64,000 nucleotides of DNA from Mycocentrospora acerina (GCA_022701365.1 JAKUHH010000207.1:1-64000); one strand, 5' to 3'. Positions 1-12,250 are shown, numbered from the stretch's first letter. The notes: generated by a model from the letters alone, not told the origin. Numbers and translations are program-made.

Positions 1-45
<45 letters not shown>

Positions 46-63
46 GTAGTAGTAGCAGTAGTA
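1..63. repeat. (GTA)n microsatellite at window start
   Basis: This is a near-perfect GTA trinucleotide run with one TTA and one CAG interruption. It continues off the left edge of the window. It lies at the 3' side of the minus-strand LINE described separately, so it may be part of that element's tail or simply a flanking microsatellite. Confidence 0.85.
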
Positions 64-599
64 CTATTGCTGTTGCTATTTCTAGCAGCAGCAGCTAGGA
101 TTGTCTAATTTTTTTGTTGTTGTTTTTTATGTTTTTGTAGTAACTAGCTTTAGTAAGCTTTTACAGTCTCTTCTTTGTTTTCTCTAGATATATAGATAGT
201 AGCATAAGAGTCTGCAGGCTTACTCTACAGCTTTACTAGTAGAATAGATATTTCCTCTATATTAGAGTGTTTTTCTATCCTTCTAGCTAACCTGCTAAGT
301 AAAGTTTATTTTTCTGTTTTTTGTGTATTTTTTTGTATTTTTTTGTTATTGCTTTTTTCTGCAAATAGCTTTCCTAATAGGGTAGTTGCTACTAAAGGCT
401 AGTAGCCTTAAAGCATATTGCTAACATAGCTTCTCTGCTTTAATCTCTAAAAGTAAGATTACTGCTTCTATTTCTAGTGCTTTTATAGGGGACCCTTTAA
501 AAGCACCTAGTATTTGTCTTAATACTGTGTTTTGCATTATTTGTTAATAGCGTAGCAGTCCTTTGTTTCCTTTTTTCTACTTTAATTGTGTGCTATAGT

Positions 600-3102
600 C
601 TGTAATAGACTAAACACAGGAAATATATAGTAGTCTAGTTGCTTGCATACTAAGGCCTTTTTATGTATTGCCTAGCCTTTGCAGGCTATAGAAGGCTTAT
701 TGTGCTATTACAAACTTATTTTGCACATGTTATTTGTAAGAAAACTTTCTATCTAGAAAAAAGCCTAACTACCTAACTAGAGAGCTAAAATAGATAGTTT
801 TATTTCTTATTAGTAGAGTCTTCTCTTCTTTTTCTGCTGTTCTTTTTTTACTAGTAAATAAGAGCTTTGTTTTAGAAACTTTAAATTTAATAGCACTTTC
901 TTTTGCTTCTAGAAGCATAGCCTTAGCAGTTTTTTCTAGTATTACTACTACATTTTCTGCTGTTATTGCTGTTGCTCCTATTGCTATATTATCTAAATAA
1001 GAGAAATTAAAGGTAGCAGGCCTAGGCTTGCAAATGTCTCTAATATAGATTAGAAATAAGATAGGCGATATAGGAGATGCTTAAAGAATGCCTATCTTAA
1101 TCCTTTCTAGTGCTTATATATTGCTGTTAAATTTTAGTTATAAAAATCTTTTACTTAGAAAATACTTAACTTACCTAATAAATGCTAAAGGTAGCCTTAA
1201 TTTCTTACACATTGCTAACAATTAATTAGTAGTAATATAGTTAAAGGCTCTTTTAACATCTAAAAATAGCAGGCCTGTAATTTTCTTACTAGCCTAGCCT
1301 GCCTCTACTTTTAACTATAGTAAGAGGCAAGCGTCTAGTGCTAATTTCTGCTTTCTGCTGCCTATTTAAGTAGGCTAAAGGAGATCTCCTGTTTCTGCTA
1401 GGTAGCTAAGCCTTATAGCTAGCATTTTTTTAAATGCTTTGCCTAAGCAGTTTAGCAGTAATATAACTCTATAGGACTTAGGTTATAAATAGTCCTTTTT
1501 ATTTACTTTAAGTAATATAACCCCTATTGCCTATTGCTAGTATTAAAGGTAATAACCTATAGTAAATAGAACTTAGTATAGTAACATAAATTCTAGAGTT
1601 TATTTTTAATAAGCTTTTTAGATAATTACAAAAGATAGTTTGTCTGTGCCTAGAGCCTTTTTTTAAGAGCTAGAAAATATAGCATTATACACCTCTATTT
1701 TTTCTAGTTTCTTAGGCTAGGCCTAGGCTTTGTTTTGCTTATAGTTAGTCTAGTCTAGAGAGACTGTAGAGCTAGGTAGACTAGAAAACAGTATAGTACT
1801 AAAAGCAGTATACTGCTTACTAAACTCCTTTATAACTAATATCTCTCCTCTTATTGCAGTATATTGCAGAGGAGAGACTGTTCTAACTGTTCTTTTTTTT
1901 ATGTAATTAAAAGCTTTAAAAATGTTTTTTCCTTATGCTTTTTGCAGAAATAGATTCTAGTGCTCTATTTTTACTATTTTTATATTTTTTAAATAGCTAT
2001 TGCGTAGCCTATTTGCTTTTGTTTTATTTTTTAAGCTAAGGCGTAAGAGGTAGTGTTGCAAGGCTTTACTGTAGAGTTTCCTCTAGTTTGCTAGCTCTTT
2101 GCTCTACTAAGGCTTTAACCTTATGCTTAGCTTTAGCTTAAGAATAGATTTATTAGCTGCTGCTTAAATAGTTAAAGTAAATAGCTCTGCTATACTGTCA
2201 ATTTTTCTAGTTAGGCTAGCTAGTATTTCTAGATCCTCTAGCTCTTGTTATTTTATTAAAGCCTCTATTTCTAGAAGCTTTTGTTGTATTTTATTTGTAG
2301 TAAACCCTAGAGCAAGCTCTGTATTAAAGAGTTCCTAGTCTGCTTTTTCTAAAGCATAAGGTAAGTCTAAAATAGGATTTATATACATCTGTTATGTATT
2401 TAAAGAAATAGCAGAATAGCTAATTAGTATATAGTTAGATCTAGTGTCCTTACCCTTATACTAATTTTCCTAGGGGCTATTTCTAAAGCCTGCACTAAAA
2501 GCTAAGTTAATTACTAACTTAGCTCTAAGATTAGACCTATAGAATGTTTGCTCTTAGTTAGTATTTAGCAGCTAGTAATTATGCTTTTTTAACTACTCTA
2601 CTAGCTGCTTAGCCTCTAGATTTAGGTTTTGTATAGCAGTGTTCTACTACGTGTAGTAGCTATTAAAATTGCTTGCTATTAAGAAAGGTTGTTATTTTAA
2701 ATCTAGGCTTAAGAGCAGCCTTTGCACAGTCTTTTAACTATTAGACTGTGTTTTAGAATCTGCTGCTAATTCTTTCTTATTATAAAGGTTTAGCAAAAGA
2801 AAATCTTCTGCTAGGCCTGTTATTTCTAAAACTGTTAAATCTATGTCTTTACTTATATCTAGTCTTAAGCTATACTTTAGGCTAGTTTTAGGGTAAATAT
2901 AGATAGTAGTTCTAGGCCTTTTAATAGTTTCTATTAAGACTAGAGTATAGGCAAAGTGTTGTAGTAAGAACTACTTATCCTGCCTATCTAGCTACACACT
3001 AGGTTCTTGCACTAGAATTAGGTCTGCTTTTCTAGCAAACGCTATCTCTAAGAGAGATTGTTAAGTTTCTTGTCTTTTTCTTATATTATATTGTAAGAAC
3101 AT
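600..3102 (-). pseudogene. LINE ORF2 remnant (endonuclease and reverse transcriptase)
   Basis: The ORF probably begins at an ATG at 3102. The encoded start (MFLQYNIRKRQET, then a stop, then a segment ending LILVQEP) matches the beginning of AP-type endonucleases of fungal LINEs, where the QEP motif carries a catalytic Glu. Reverse-transcriptase motif A reads LLFLDVKRAFN (about 1265-1230), motif B has ASPISPILFLIY (about 1085-1050), and motif C reads YLDNIAI at 999-979. Canonical motif C is Y-x-DD, so the second Asp has become Asn, which is a G-to-A (RIP-type) change. Many in-frame stops show that it is non-functional. Confidence 0.8.
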
Positions 3103-3289
3103 AATTTCTCCTTTTCTTTTAGATATAGGAGCATCTAAAATATCTGTGCTAGAATAAGAGTTTTTTTGTGTACTTATAGTATAGTAACTAGAGGAGTAGT
3201 AGTGTTATTACTATTGCTATTGCTATTTCTAGTGTTAGCATTAGCATTAACAGTTGTATTAACACTATAGCTAGTAGTACTAGTAGTAG

Positions 3290-4850
3290 TATTTATTTCT
3301 GTTATTTCTGTGTTTTGCGTATTTTTAGATAGCCTATAACTATACTTGTAGCTTGTTGCTATGTGCTCTCTTTTGTAGTTCCTGCAAATAGGAGATTAGT
3401 GTTAGCATAGACTACTTGTTATGCTGCAGTCTTTGCAGCTTATATAATCTTTTATGTAGTGCTCTAAGTTGTAGTATTTGCAGCCTATTTTTTTGCAGCT
3501 ATCTCTAGTGTGCCCTTGCTTATAGCAACTAGAGCAGAGCTTTGCTATGCTAGGTGTCTTATAAGCTACTAGGGAGGCTCTTTCTCCTGCAATAGCTAGT
3601 AATTTTCTAGCAAGTAGTGCGTTGCACTCCTGTTAATTTTTTACTGCAAAGATAATAGAAGCATATTTCTTATTAGGAGCAGCACTGCTTAGCTTTTCTA
3701 GTTTTTCTCTAGGCATTAGCTACCTAGAGTTGCCTTGTATAATAACATTATTAAATATTTCTATTTCTGTTTTTAGAAGAGTAAGGTTTAGTAAAAACTT
3801 ATTATGTGCAAAGACATAGTAAGCTACTACTTAGATCTAACTTTCTAATTTTTAGATTTTTTAGTATTAAAATAGGATTCTAGATATCTAGCTATCTTAA
3901 TTTTTAAGCAGAAAGTTAGTGTTTTAAGTGTCTATTATTGTAATAACAATGTTGTTGTTTATAGTATAGCTAATCCTAGCTACTATAGGTGCTTTGTTTA
4001 TAACAGTAGCTAAAGCAGTGTTTATAGCATCTCTCTGCTGTAGTACATTTAAGCTGCATTAAAACTCTTAGTTTGTAATTAAGATTAACTCTTTTTACTT
4101 TTGCTGCTCTAGAGTAGCTTGCAGGTGTTGTTTTTTTGTTTTTTAATTATTTTTGCTATTGTTACTGTTAGTAGCAAAAGCAGAGTCTGCTAGGCCTGCT
4201 ACTTAAGCCTATAATTTTGTATTATTTTTGTTATTATTTGCTTTATTTTCTGTGTTTTTTTAGTGTTAGTTTGTAGTGCTTTTATATTGTTGTTGCAATT
4301 AAATTTAAATAGCTTTTATGTCTCTTACTAGCTCTTAAGTAGCAGCATAGTTGCAGATAAGCCTGCCTTCTACTACTGCTTCTGCTTAAGCTAGCAGCTC
4401 TTTAGTAGCTACTCTAGTATTGTTATCTACACTAAGAAGTAGTGCATTTTAAAAAGCTTTAATACCTTGTTTAATTAAGTATTCCTACCTCTTTTTCTGC
4501 TTAGCAGTGCTTATTTAGATTAATAGCCTTTTTTAAACTGTCTTTTTTAGTAAGTGTTGCTCTGTTATTTATTTTTTAAAGCTCTAGGCTCTTGTTCTAT
4601 ATTAATGTTAGAAGCTAGCTTATCTTTACTTTCTACTATTTCTTCCTTATCTAAGTAGAGTATAGTATAGGGGTTAGTTGCTCTAGTATTAGGCCTGTTG
4701 CTAGGGCTAAGGCTAGGACTACCCCTAGCTCTATTTCTAGGAAATTAAAAATTAGGTAGTTAGGGTCTATTTCTAGTATTAGCTAGAGGGCTATTTCTAG
4801 CCTCTTAACGTTCTAGTGTAGTTATAGTCTAAGTGTTAAATGTTAAAAAA
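3290..4850 (-). pseudogene. LINE ORF1 remnant (gag-like, CCHC zinc knuckle)
   Basis: The clearest part is a zinc knuckle of the form C-x2-C-x4-H-x4-C encoded on the minus strand at 3536-3495 (CSSCYKQGHTRDSC). A second Cys/His-rich segment with several more cysteines follows directly downstream. Such knuckles are typical of nucleic-acid-binding ORF1/gag proteins of LINE and LTR elements. The rest of the ORF is interrupted by many stops and cannot be translated continuously. The boundaries are approximate. Confidence 0.7.
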
Positions 4851-5033
4851 TTAATGTTGCAAAATTGCAGGATTGCAACCTAGCTGCAAACTACCACCCT
4901 AGGCCCTAGGGCTCTAGAAATTAGAGGAGAGACTGTCTGATGTGTATTAAGATGATATCTGATAGAATATTAATGCTGCAGGCGTCAGAACAGACGCGCT
5001 AAAAAAGGCAAAGTTGGTGTTTTTTTTTAGTAT

Positions 5034-7004
5034 TTTTTTTTAAATTTAAGAATAGATAACTCTAAGCACTAGTATTAATTAAAGAGTATAATTAGACCCT
5101 AAAGCCTTTAGTATAAAAAATAAGAAAAGTAATATAGTTATTTAAATAAGTTTAAAAGACTAAGATTTTAAAAGTTATTATAGTTTAAGCTTAAAAAAAG
5201 AAATTCCTTTTAAATATCTCTATTTCTTATCTAATCTTTATTCTTATCTTCTTCTAAATTCTATAAGTTTTTACTTAGTTCTTCAAACTTCATCTTCTAT
5301 ACTCTAAGTAAGAAGCACTTACTTATAAAGCATCTTAGCTTACTAGAGTTGTAGCAGTTACTTAAAATTAAGTCTCTTATAGATCTTAGAGCCTTAGATA
5401 TAAGCTAAAAGGCAGGTAAAAGTTAGAATTAAGCTCAAATATAGAGATCTATATATTAGTATAAATTATAGCTTATCTTTAGTAGAGACCTCTAAACTAG
5501 ACTTATATAAAATTAACTTAGTTTATGTATTATATAGATAGTACTTCATATAGTTAAGACTAGAAGATAGTTTCTTTATTATATATTAAATACTGTTAGG
5601 TATTTAACTTTAAGCTTAAAAAAGTTATTTTATTATTACTTAAAACTAAAGCTAAGTATTTATAAAGTTAGTATAATCTTTATCTATAAATAGAAAAAAT
5701 TATTTAAAACTTAGCACTTATCTTCTAATTACAGCACTAGAGAACTATACTTTAAAAGTAAAGGATGTTTTTATCTTATCTATAAATAGTTTATTAATAG
5801 TAGCTTAGCTCTTATATCTTTATTTCTTATTATAAAATAAGACTTAAGTAAGTTAATTATATCTTTTATAATCTTAAAATAGTTAGTTAAAGTATTAGAT
5901 AAGTATTAGAGCTCTAAGTATTCCTTAGCTAGGCTAAAAGTATGTCTTTAAATTAATACTATATAAGCATGCTTACTCTGATAGTAGTCTATATTAACCT
6001 ATAATTAGTCTAAGATTAAAGCTTACTTTAAATAAAAAGTTAAGTTATAACTATTATTAAAGATACTAATAGATAGTATTCTATTAAATAGTTTTATATA
6101 TTTAGTGTTATTAATTAAAATCTTACCCTAAAACCTTAGAAGTTAAGATTATTTTAAAAGAGTTAGTAGTAATTTTAGTACTAAGTAAAAGATAGTCTAA
6201 AGTAAGTATAGCTTATTATAAGTCTTAAATTTCTACTTAAAGTTAAGCAACTAATTAAGCTAAGTCTTCTTTTTCTTAGTCTAAATTAGATAAAAGCTTT
6301 ATACCTATTCTTAATAAATTAAAAGTTAAAGTAAAGTTAGATATCTCTACTACTACTTTTAAAGTTAAGCCTTATGTTTATTCTAACTATTAAATTAGTT
6401 TTATGAAACTTAGTCTAATAGAGCTAAATATTATTTTTAGTCTAATTCTAGTAAGCTATTAGTAGTCTCTTAGTATTTACTTTAGTATAATCTTATATAA
6501 CATATTTAAAGTAATCTTAATAAAGTATTAAAGAAAGTCTAAACCTAAAGTCTTTAATTATTAAGATATTATTAAGATCCTAACTATAATTAAATACTAG
6601 ATCTAGTAGTACAGTCTAAATTAGTTTTAAGTTAAATAAAGCTTAGATATAATCTAAATATTATATGTTATAATATTATTTAAATGCTATTACTAGCTAA
6701 GATAAGTTTTTCTGTATAATATAATAATATAGGTTATTAGAGAGTAATTTAAATAAGGTTTAAAGTGACTACTACTAGGCATATAAGAGTGCTAGGACTA
6801 GAAAGTAAACTAAAGATACTATTCTCTACACCTATAGGTCTTATATAAAAGGATATAGAAAAACTACTTATTTAAACTACATAGGCTGCTACTTTATATA
6901 CCCTTTCTTAAGATTGCTATCTAAGGCAAGTACAAAACAGGTGGCTATCAGATAGGTATTAGTTGACTCAGGGGTAATGATAGGATGTGACGTTGTGAAC
7001 GTTA
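5034..7004. mobile_element. Unidentified AT-rich, CpG-free repeat insertion
   Basis: About 1.95 kb of extremely AT-rich DNA lies between the two LINE 5'-end copies. By eye I find no CpG dinucleotide from about 5041 to 6988, and CpA is scarce while TpA is abundant, as expected after heavy RIP. No open frame or recognisable domain survives on either strand. It ends at about 7003 with a near-palindrome, TGACGTTGTGAACGTTACA, directly abutting the LINE fragment. The terminal CA fits an LTR end, but no second LTR was found, so the element class is unknown. Confidence 0.5.
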
Positions 7005-7488
7005 CAGATAGATAGCTTTTTCTAAACTGTCTTTTTTGGTAAGTGCTGCTCTGTTAATCTATTTTTTTAAAGCTCTAAGCTCTTATTCTATATTTATATT
7101 AGCTAGCTTATCTTTACTCTCTTGTTTCTCTTCCTTATCTAAGTAGAGTATAGAATAAGGATTAACTGTTCTAGTACTAGGCCTAAGGCTAGGGCTAGGG
7201 CTAAGGCTAGTCCTAGTACTAGTTCTAGGAAATTAAAAATTAGGTAGTTAAGGTCTATTTCTAGCCTCTTAACATTCTAGTGTAGTTATATTCTAAGTGT
7301 TAAATATTAAAAAATTAATATTAAAAAAATTGCAGGATTATAACCTAGCTACAAAGTACTACCCTAGGCTCTAGGGCTCCTGAAATTAGAGGAGAGGCTG
7401 TCTAATGTGTGTTAAGATAGTATCTAATAAAACATTATTGCTGCAGGCGTCAGAACAGACGCGCTAAAAAAGGCAAAGTTAGTGTTTT
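7005..7488 (-). repeat. Second, truncated copy of the LINE 5' end
   Basis: This aligns along its length with about 4517-5025. Shared landmarks are the AAACTGTCTTTTTT run, the GCTCT(A/G)AGCTCTT block, the AGGAAATTAAAAATTAGGTAG block and a 40-bp identical segment (4976-5015 and 7441-7480). Differences are mostly C/T or G/A, consistent with independent RIP. Both copies have the same orientation. The left edge is cut off by the CpG-free element, suggesting truncation or insertion. Confidence 0.85.
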
Positions 7489-7935
7489 TGTAAGCAAGAC
7501 TTGTAAGCGAGCCTTGTAAGCAGGGCTCTGTTTTAAGATAGTAGTCTAGCTAGTCAGAAAGATTTATAGAACAAAAATAAATAAAAAAAAATACTGCCTA
7601 AATAAAGAAGCTAAATTTAATTAGAAAACGCATATAAAAGAGATAATTGTATTTTTGCTGTTTTTAGATATTGTTTTAAAACTTGTAATAAGCATAGTTG
7701 TTTCAATCTATTCACTCTATTACAAATTCAAGTACTAATTTTGTTCTTTGTGGGTATTTAGTTTTGTATGAACGAGGAATTCTTTCTTTTTAAAGGTAAT
7801 CAAGCTATTCCTAGGCTTATTTGTTTTTAGTTTAATGTCACTTTCGCCGACCTTAAAGTTATACGTTTATTTCCAATAGAATTATGTTCCTCCCCTTTAA
7901 TCTCCGAAAGGAAATATGAGTCACCAAAGTGTCTC
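7489..7935. other. Transition from AT-rich repeat to genic DNA
   Basis: There is no supported gene. Composition shifts from the TA-rich repeat block to ordinary sequence by about 7840. The stretch ends at the stop codon of the NRAMP gene and so must contain its 3' UTR. Confidence 0.6.
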
Positions 7936-9733
7936 TTATGCTTTACCTAAGCCAACCAAGACCAACAAGGAAATGTTCATGACCGCAATGACTAACCAGA
8001 TAAGGACGGCTAATACTATGATAGTCCAGTGATTTCTCATTCCCACACCCTCTATCTCGGATCTTCCACCCGGCCCTCCGACAGTGACTGTCATATATTG
8101 GTTCCGCGATGTGAAATAGATTAGTGGAGCAGTGACAAATGGAAGAATAACACTAAGGACCACTTGGGTTGCGGTTAGCGTTGCATTGAGGCCTTTCTTC
8201 CCGACAACAGCGGCGATGATAATGCTTGGAATGATACTGATTGATCGGGTAGCGAGCCGTCTGAGCCAAGGGGCTAGGCGCCAATTCAACATTCCTTCGC
8301 TCACCATCTGACCTGCCATGGTACAGACAATGCCAGCGGAAATTCCGGATAGGAGCAACGCTAACGCAAAGATTGTGCCTGCAACCGGAGAGATGGTATC
8401 AGATAGGAGCTTGTGAATGCCGAACAGGTCAGCTTCACCCGCTTCGGGATTTCCAAACAGTGAGGAACCAGATACTATAAGGATTGCGCTATTTACAAAC
8501 AGTGCAAACGTGAATAGAGACACTCCGATTTCAATGATGGAATATTTAAGGCAGTGTCGAATCGCGGCAATTGAAGGGCGGTATCTTTCTCCTTCAACGT
8601 TGTTATTAGGAGGGATGGCTAGGTCGCGCCGCGATAGATTCAAATCGAATTGTTGTAGGCGTGATTGCACTAACCCACTGCCCAGAAAAATAGAATGAGG
8701 CATCACTGTAGCTCCAAGGATACCACAGCTCAGATATAGCCTAACAAACCAGGTCAGCAAAATTCAACCTAGACAGCACAACTTCCAACACGTACCCCTT
8801 TGATTCAACAACAGCAGCAGATGGTAAGTAACCTCTGAAGACCTCCCCCACGGCTGTATTTTGTATGAGAGATAGCTCGATGCTGAAGCAGACGACGACA
8901 CCCAAGACTAGCATCATGATGAAGACTTCGAAAGCGCGGACGGCGACCATGGAGCCGTCAGGTTTGTAAAAAATGAGAATCACTAGGACATCGACCAAGG
9001 TGATGGCGCATCCTGCCACAAGGGGAATATGGAGGAGAAGATTCAAGGCGATGGCGGAACCGATGACCTGATTACATCAACGCTGCAATAGTAAGTAAAC
9101 ATTAAGAGAATAGAGCATTACCTCTGCAATATCTGTAGCGATAATTGCTGCCTCTGCAAGCAGGTATAAGATGATGGTAAGCCACGCTGGAAGATGGGCT
9201 CTACAATTCTCCGCCAGATTGGCGCCTGTGACACTTCCTAGCTTGATACTGAGTGACTGTAGAAATATGGCGAAAATATTAGACATTAGGACTATGAAAA
9301 GGAGGGCAAACTTGGTTTCAGCGCCAGCCGCAACATCTGTAGCATAATTTCCCGGATCAATATAGGCAACCGCTATGAGAAAACCTGGCCCAACAAACTT
9401 GGCGTACTTGATACCGATTTGCAGCATTCGAAGGGAATGGCCCGCTAGAAAGGCTTTTAATGGAGCCTCTTTGGATTCGGTTGAGCGGCGGGCTGGCTGC
9501 ACATCGGAAGCCAGCTTTGCAATCGTTGGGGGCGGTTCCCATGTAGACTTGTGCACCTCGTCAGTGCATCTAGTCTGCGCATTTGTCGACTCATTTTCAG
9601 GCCCTCTCTGCTCTCTGGTATTCGCTATACCATTGAGGTCTTCACGAGTCGTCAGATCAGCAGCCAAATGCGAGGGGCTCTGGTTCCATGTTGGATGAGG
9701 AAAAGTGTCATCAGTCCTCGATGGACAATTCAT
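7936..9733 (-). CDS. NRAMP-family divalent metal transporter (Smf-like)
   Basis: The model has three exons: 9733-9122, 9067-8796 and 8740-7936, with introns of 54 and 55 nt, giving 562 aa. The start is the first ATG in frame; the longer open frame upstream lacks an ATG. NRAMP proteins are proton-coupled importers of Mn2+, Fe2+ and related ions at the plasma membrane or endomembranes. The sequence has the family signature DPGNYATD in TM1 and a TM6 motif MPHSIFLGSGLVQSR (MPH is the metal-binding core). About ten further hydrophobic segments and the usual N-terminal hydrophilic tail (about 90 aa) are present. Splice joins restore both motifs, which supports the model. It lies only about 430 bp from the RIP-decayed block yet is intact. 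The exact metal and membrane cannot be told from sequence. Confidence 0.93.
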
Positions 9734-10790
9734 CTTGCACAATTGAGAGAAGTTTGAAGCGTACAAGAAGAAAGATTGACAAGAGTGAGAGGGGAGGCGA
9801 GAATGTAAAAGGAGCACGGAAGGAGTAATGTCCGTAGATGAGGGTCATCGTAATGCAAATCACGGGAGACGAACGGCAAGACTAACTAATACTTGGCACG
9901 TGCATTCGTCGGAGGAAGTCGGTGCATGTCCAACATCACCAGTGCTGACAAGTTGTTTTGATTGTCAATTGCGGGGTTTGCGCGGAAATGGCCCATTTCC
10001 ATGAAACCGTACTCTGGTAGGCTTAAGTTATACACTTTTTTTTGGGACGAAGTGACGATAATTATATTCAACCAGTGTTCTTTTACGTGAGAGCAATTTC
10101 CGTATCCCCGTGTCAACCCGAAGCTCCATCTTGCCCTAGGTTTTTATCTACGAAGATTCTTTTTAAAATGAGCTTGAATAAAGCTACATCTAGAGCGAAG
10201 GGAATGGGAAAGCCAAGACAAGAAAGGGTTCAGAGAGATAGAAAATATGTTCGAGAGCTTTTCTAGTTTAGATCGAGAGACATGCCTTGTGTTTTATAAT
10301 TTCAAAACTTCGTTTTTCTCGTCATATGCTCGCTAAAGTGTAGCAGATTTACAACACTTTTGAAATTGTCACATCCCTGTGTATTCCAGGTTTCCATGTT
10401 TCAGCACCACGGTGATTCGAATAGGATTACAGCTTTGAGCTATAGTTAGGTTGTAGTTGTGAACTATAGCCTGGGTGCCAAGTCTCGCGTATAAGCTTAA
10501 ATTGTAGTCTGTGTATGGTGAACCGCAGTACCGGGTTATACTCAAATTAAGGGAATTAATGGTAGTTTGGAGTGATAGAACCAGTAGATTTTCGCACAGG
10601 CTTGGTCAAATTGTGTACAGGGCGCTGAACACAGGCGCGAATCTTTGTATATCTGCGATGCGCTCTCACCTACATATCTCAACACGACCTTGATGGATAC
10701 ACCCATGTTAAAATAATGCAGTAACTGAAACTTGTTTGGTTTGCTTCCTTTGTCTGAATATTACCATCTTTGAAAATGAGTAACTAATAA
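9734..10790. other. Intergenic, no gene seen
   Basis: About 1 kb between the NRAMP start and the IND1 stop. It should hold the NRAMP promoter and the IND1 3' UTR. Short open frames are present but none shows a recognisable protein or consistent coding character. Confidence 0.5.
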
Positions 10791-11862
10791 CTATTTATGC
10801 AATCCAATCAAGCCCTCCACTTCTTTAGCTATGCCGTGAAATGCCATTGCCCGGCTACCTTCAGGGTCAGCGACCACAGTGGGTTTCCCTCGATCTGCAT
10901 CATGGCAGATGCTCGCATGAAGAGGGATTTTGCCAAGCATTTTGAGATTGTATTTTGCACTCATGGTCTCAATGTTGTCCATACTGCCAAAGACATCATG
11001 GGTTTCACCACAGCCAGGACATTTGAAGCCCGCCATGTTGCAGACCAAACCAAGCAGATTTACGTTTACTTTTTGGAACAACTCGACGCCTTTGACGGCG
11101 TCCTTGAGCGACAGATCCTGCGGAGTGGATACAATGATGGCGCCGTCGAGCACAAGTTGTTGGGTAATGGTGAGCTGCACGTCGCCGGTGCCGGGCGGCA
11201 TGTCTAGGACCAAGATGTCGAGACCGCCCCACTCGACCTCATGGAGGAGTTGCTGCAACGCCTTCATGACCATGAGGCCGCGCCATGCTACTGGGGAAGA
11301 CTCGGGTATCAGGTAGCCCATGGACATTGACTTGAGACCATAGTTGGAGAGGGGAATGAGTTGATTGTCTGGTGGGGCTGGTGGTCAGAGAGCCGGTGGT
11401 GTGGCGGAAGGGGCTACGGACTGACTGGCAGATAGACGTGGCTCGCCAGAGAGATTCAGCAACGTGGGCACCGAGGGGCCGAAGATGTCGGTGTCGAGGA
11501 TGCCGGCCCTGTAGCCGTGGCGCGCAAAGCTAAGCGCGAGGTTCACTGCCATTGAAGTCGTGTTGGTCTTGGGCTTGCTGAGCGTGCATGTGCGTGGTAG
11601 GAAGCCATACCCGCAATGGTGCTCTTGCCCACGCCGCCCTTTGCCGACGACACGGCGATGATCTTCTTCACGTCCTTGATGCCGCGCTTCTGGGGCAGTC
11701 CGCGCTGCATGCGCGGCATCTGCGGAGGGGCGCCGGAGCGAGGAAGGCCCTGGCCGCATGTGCTTAGCGATGCACGCGCTCGACGCGGTTGCTGGCGAAG
11801 CTCACCAGCGGATTCTCATGCTGCAGACTGCGCAGCGCGGAGAACAGTCGTCGTGGCGTCAT
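10791..11862 (-). CDS. IND1: Mitochondrial Fe-S protein IND1/NUBPL, complex I assembly
   Basis: Four exons: 11862-11806, 11749-11611, 11545-11426 and 11368-10791 (introns 56, 65 and 57 nt), 297 aa. IND1 is a Mrp/NBP35-type P-loop ATPase of the mitochondrial matrix that delivers 4Fe-4S clusters to respiratory complex I. Evidence is the arginine-rich presequence (MTPRRLFSALRSL), the deviant Walker A KGGVGKST at about residues 56-63, the conserved MPPGTGDVQLT segment, and the CPGC cysteine pair (about C222 and C225) that binds the cluster at the dimer interface. The splice joins recreate HENPL-GLPRSG and STIA-VNLAL. It is divergent from the AATF gene with about 430 bp between starts. In-frame ATGs lie farther upstream, but they run through low-complexity repeats, so the start at 11862 is preferred though not certain. 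Confidence 0.9.
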
Positions 11863-11940
11863 TGTCGACAACGGTCGGCTTGGCGTCATTGTTGACAGCA
11901 GTCGTCTTGGCACCTTTGTGGACAAACGTCGTCTTGGCGC

Positions 11941-12001
11941 GTGTGCAGCGTGCAGCGTGCAGAAAGTGCAGAGAGTGCAGAGAGTGCAGAGAGTGCAGAG
12001 C
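11941..12001. repeat. GTGCAGAGA-type minisatellite
   Basis: About five tandem units built on GTGCAGAGA (9-10 nt), beginning as GTGCAGC units. It lies inside the IND1-AATF divergent promoter. Confidence 0.85.
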
Positions 12002-12119
12002 GAGCCGGCGGGTGTTTGCTGCTGCGGATGCGGAGTTGACGGCGGAAGTGCATGGGCCTGGCTGTCGGCGCTTTGATTCGCCGACGGCCTGGAATCTTTT
12101 TCTGCGCAAAAGTCAACCT

Positions 12120-12250
12120 GGACACTGCTGCTGCATACTGTACGCTGCATACTGTGCGCTACACACTATACATTGCATACTGTACATTACACACTACACA
12201 CTACACACTGTATACTGTACACTACACACTACACACTACACACTACACAC
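12120..12250. repeat. TACACAC / GCATACTGTAC tandem repeats
   Basis: Interleaved short tandem units (TACACACTACACAC and CTGCATACTGTAC variants) end about 40 bp before the AATF start codon. They are probably in its 5' UTR or core promoter. Confidence 0.85.

Larger units (their letters stand above)
1..5033 (-). mobile_element. RIP-decayed LINE (non-LTR) retrotransposon, Tad1-like
   Basis: The stretch is very AT-rich, full of TA dinucleotides and poor in CpG. On the minus strand, conceptual translation with stops shows the hallmarks of a fungal LINE. They come in the expected order from right to left: a CCHC zinc knuckle (3495-3536), an endonuclease start (about 3102 downward) and reverse-transcriptase motifs A, B and C (about 1265 to 988). 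Farther downstream (about 780-600) is a degraded segment resembling the post-RT region of fungal LINEs. Many codons are TAA or TAG where Gln or Trp is expected, consistent with C-to-T mutation by RIP. The element is dead. The 5' end near 5015-5033 is placed from homology with the second copy at 7005-7488. The Tad1 assignment is from motif recognition, not from a search. Confidence 0.82.

Noticed and set aside
7180..7215. CTAGGG-like repeats resembling telomere sequence
   Set aside because: The units are irregular (GCTAGG, CTAAGG) and also occur in the first LINE copy, so they belong to the element and are not TTAGGG telomere repeats.
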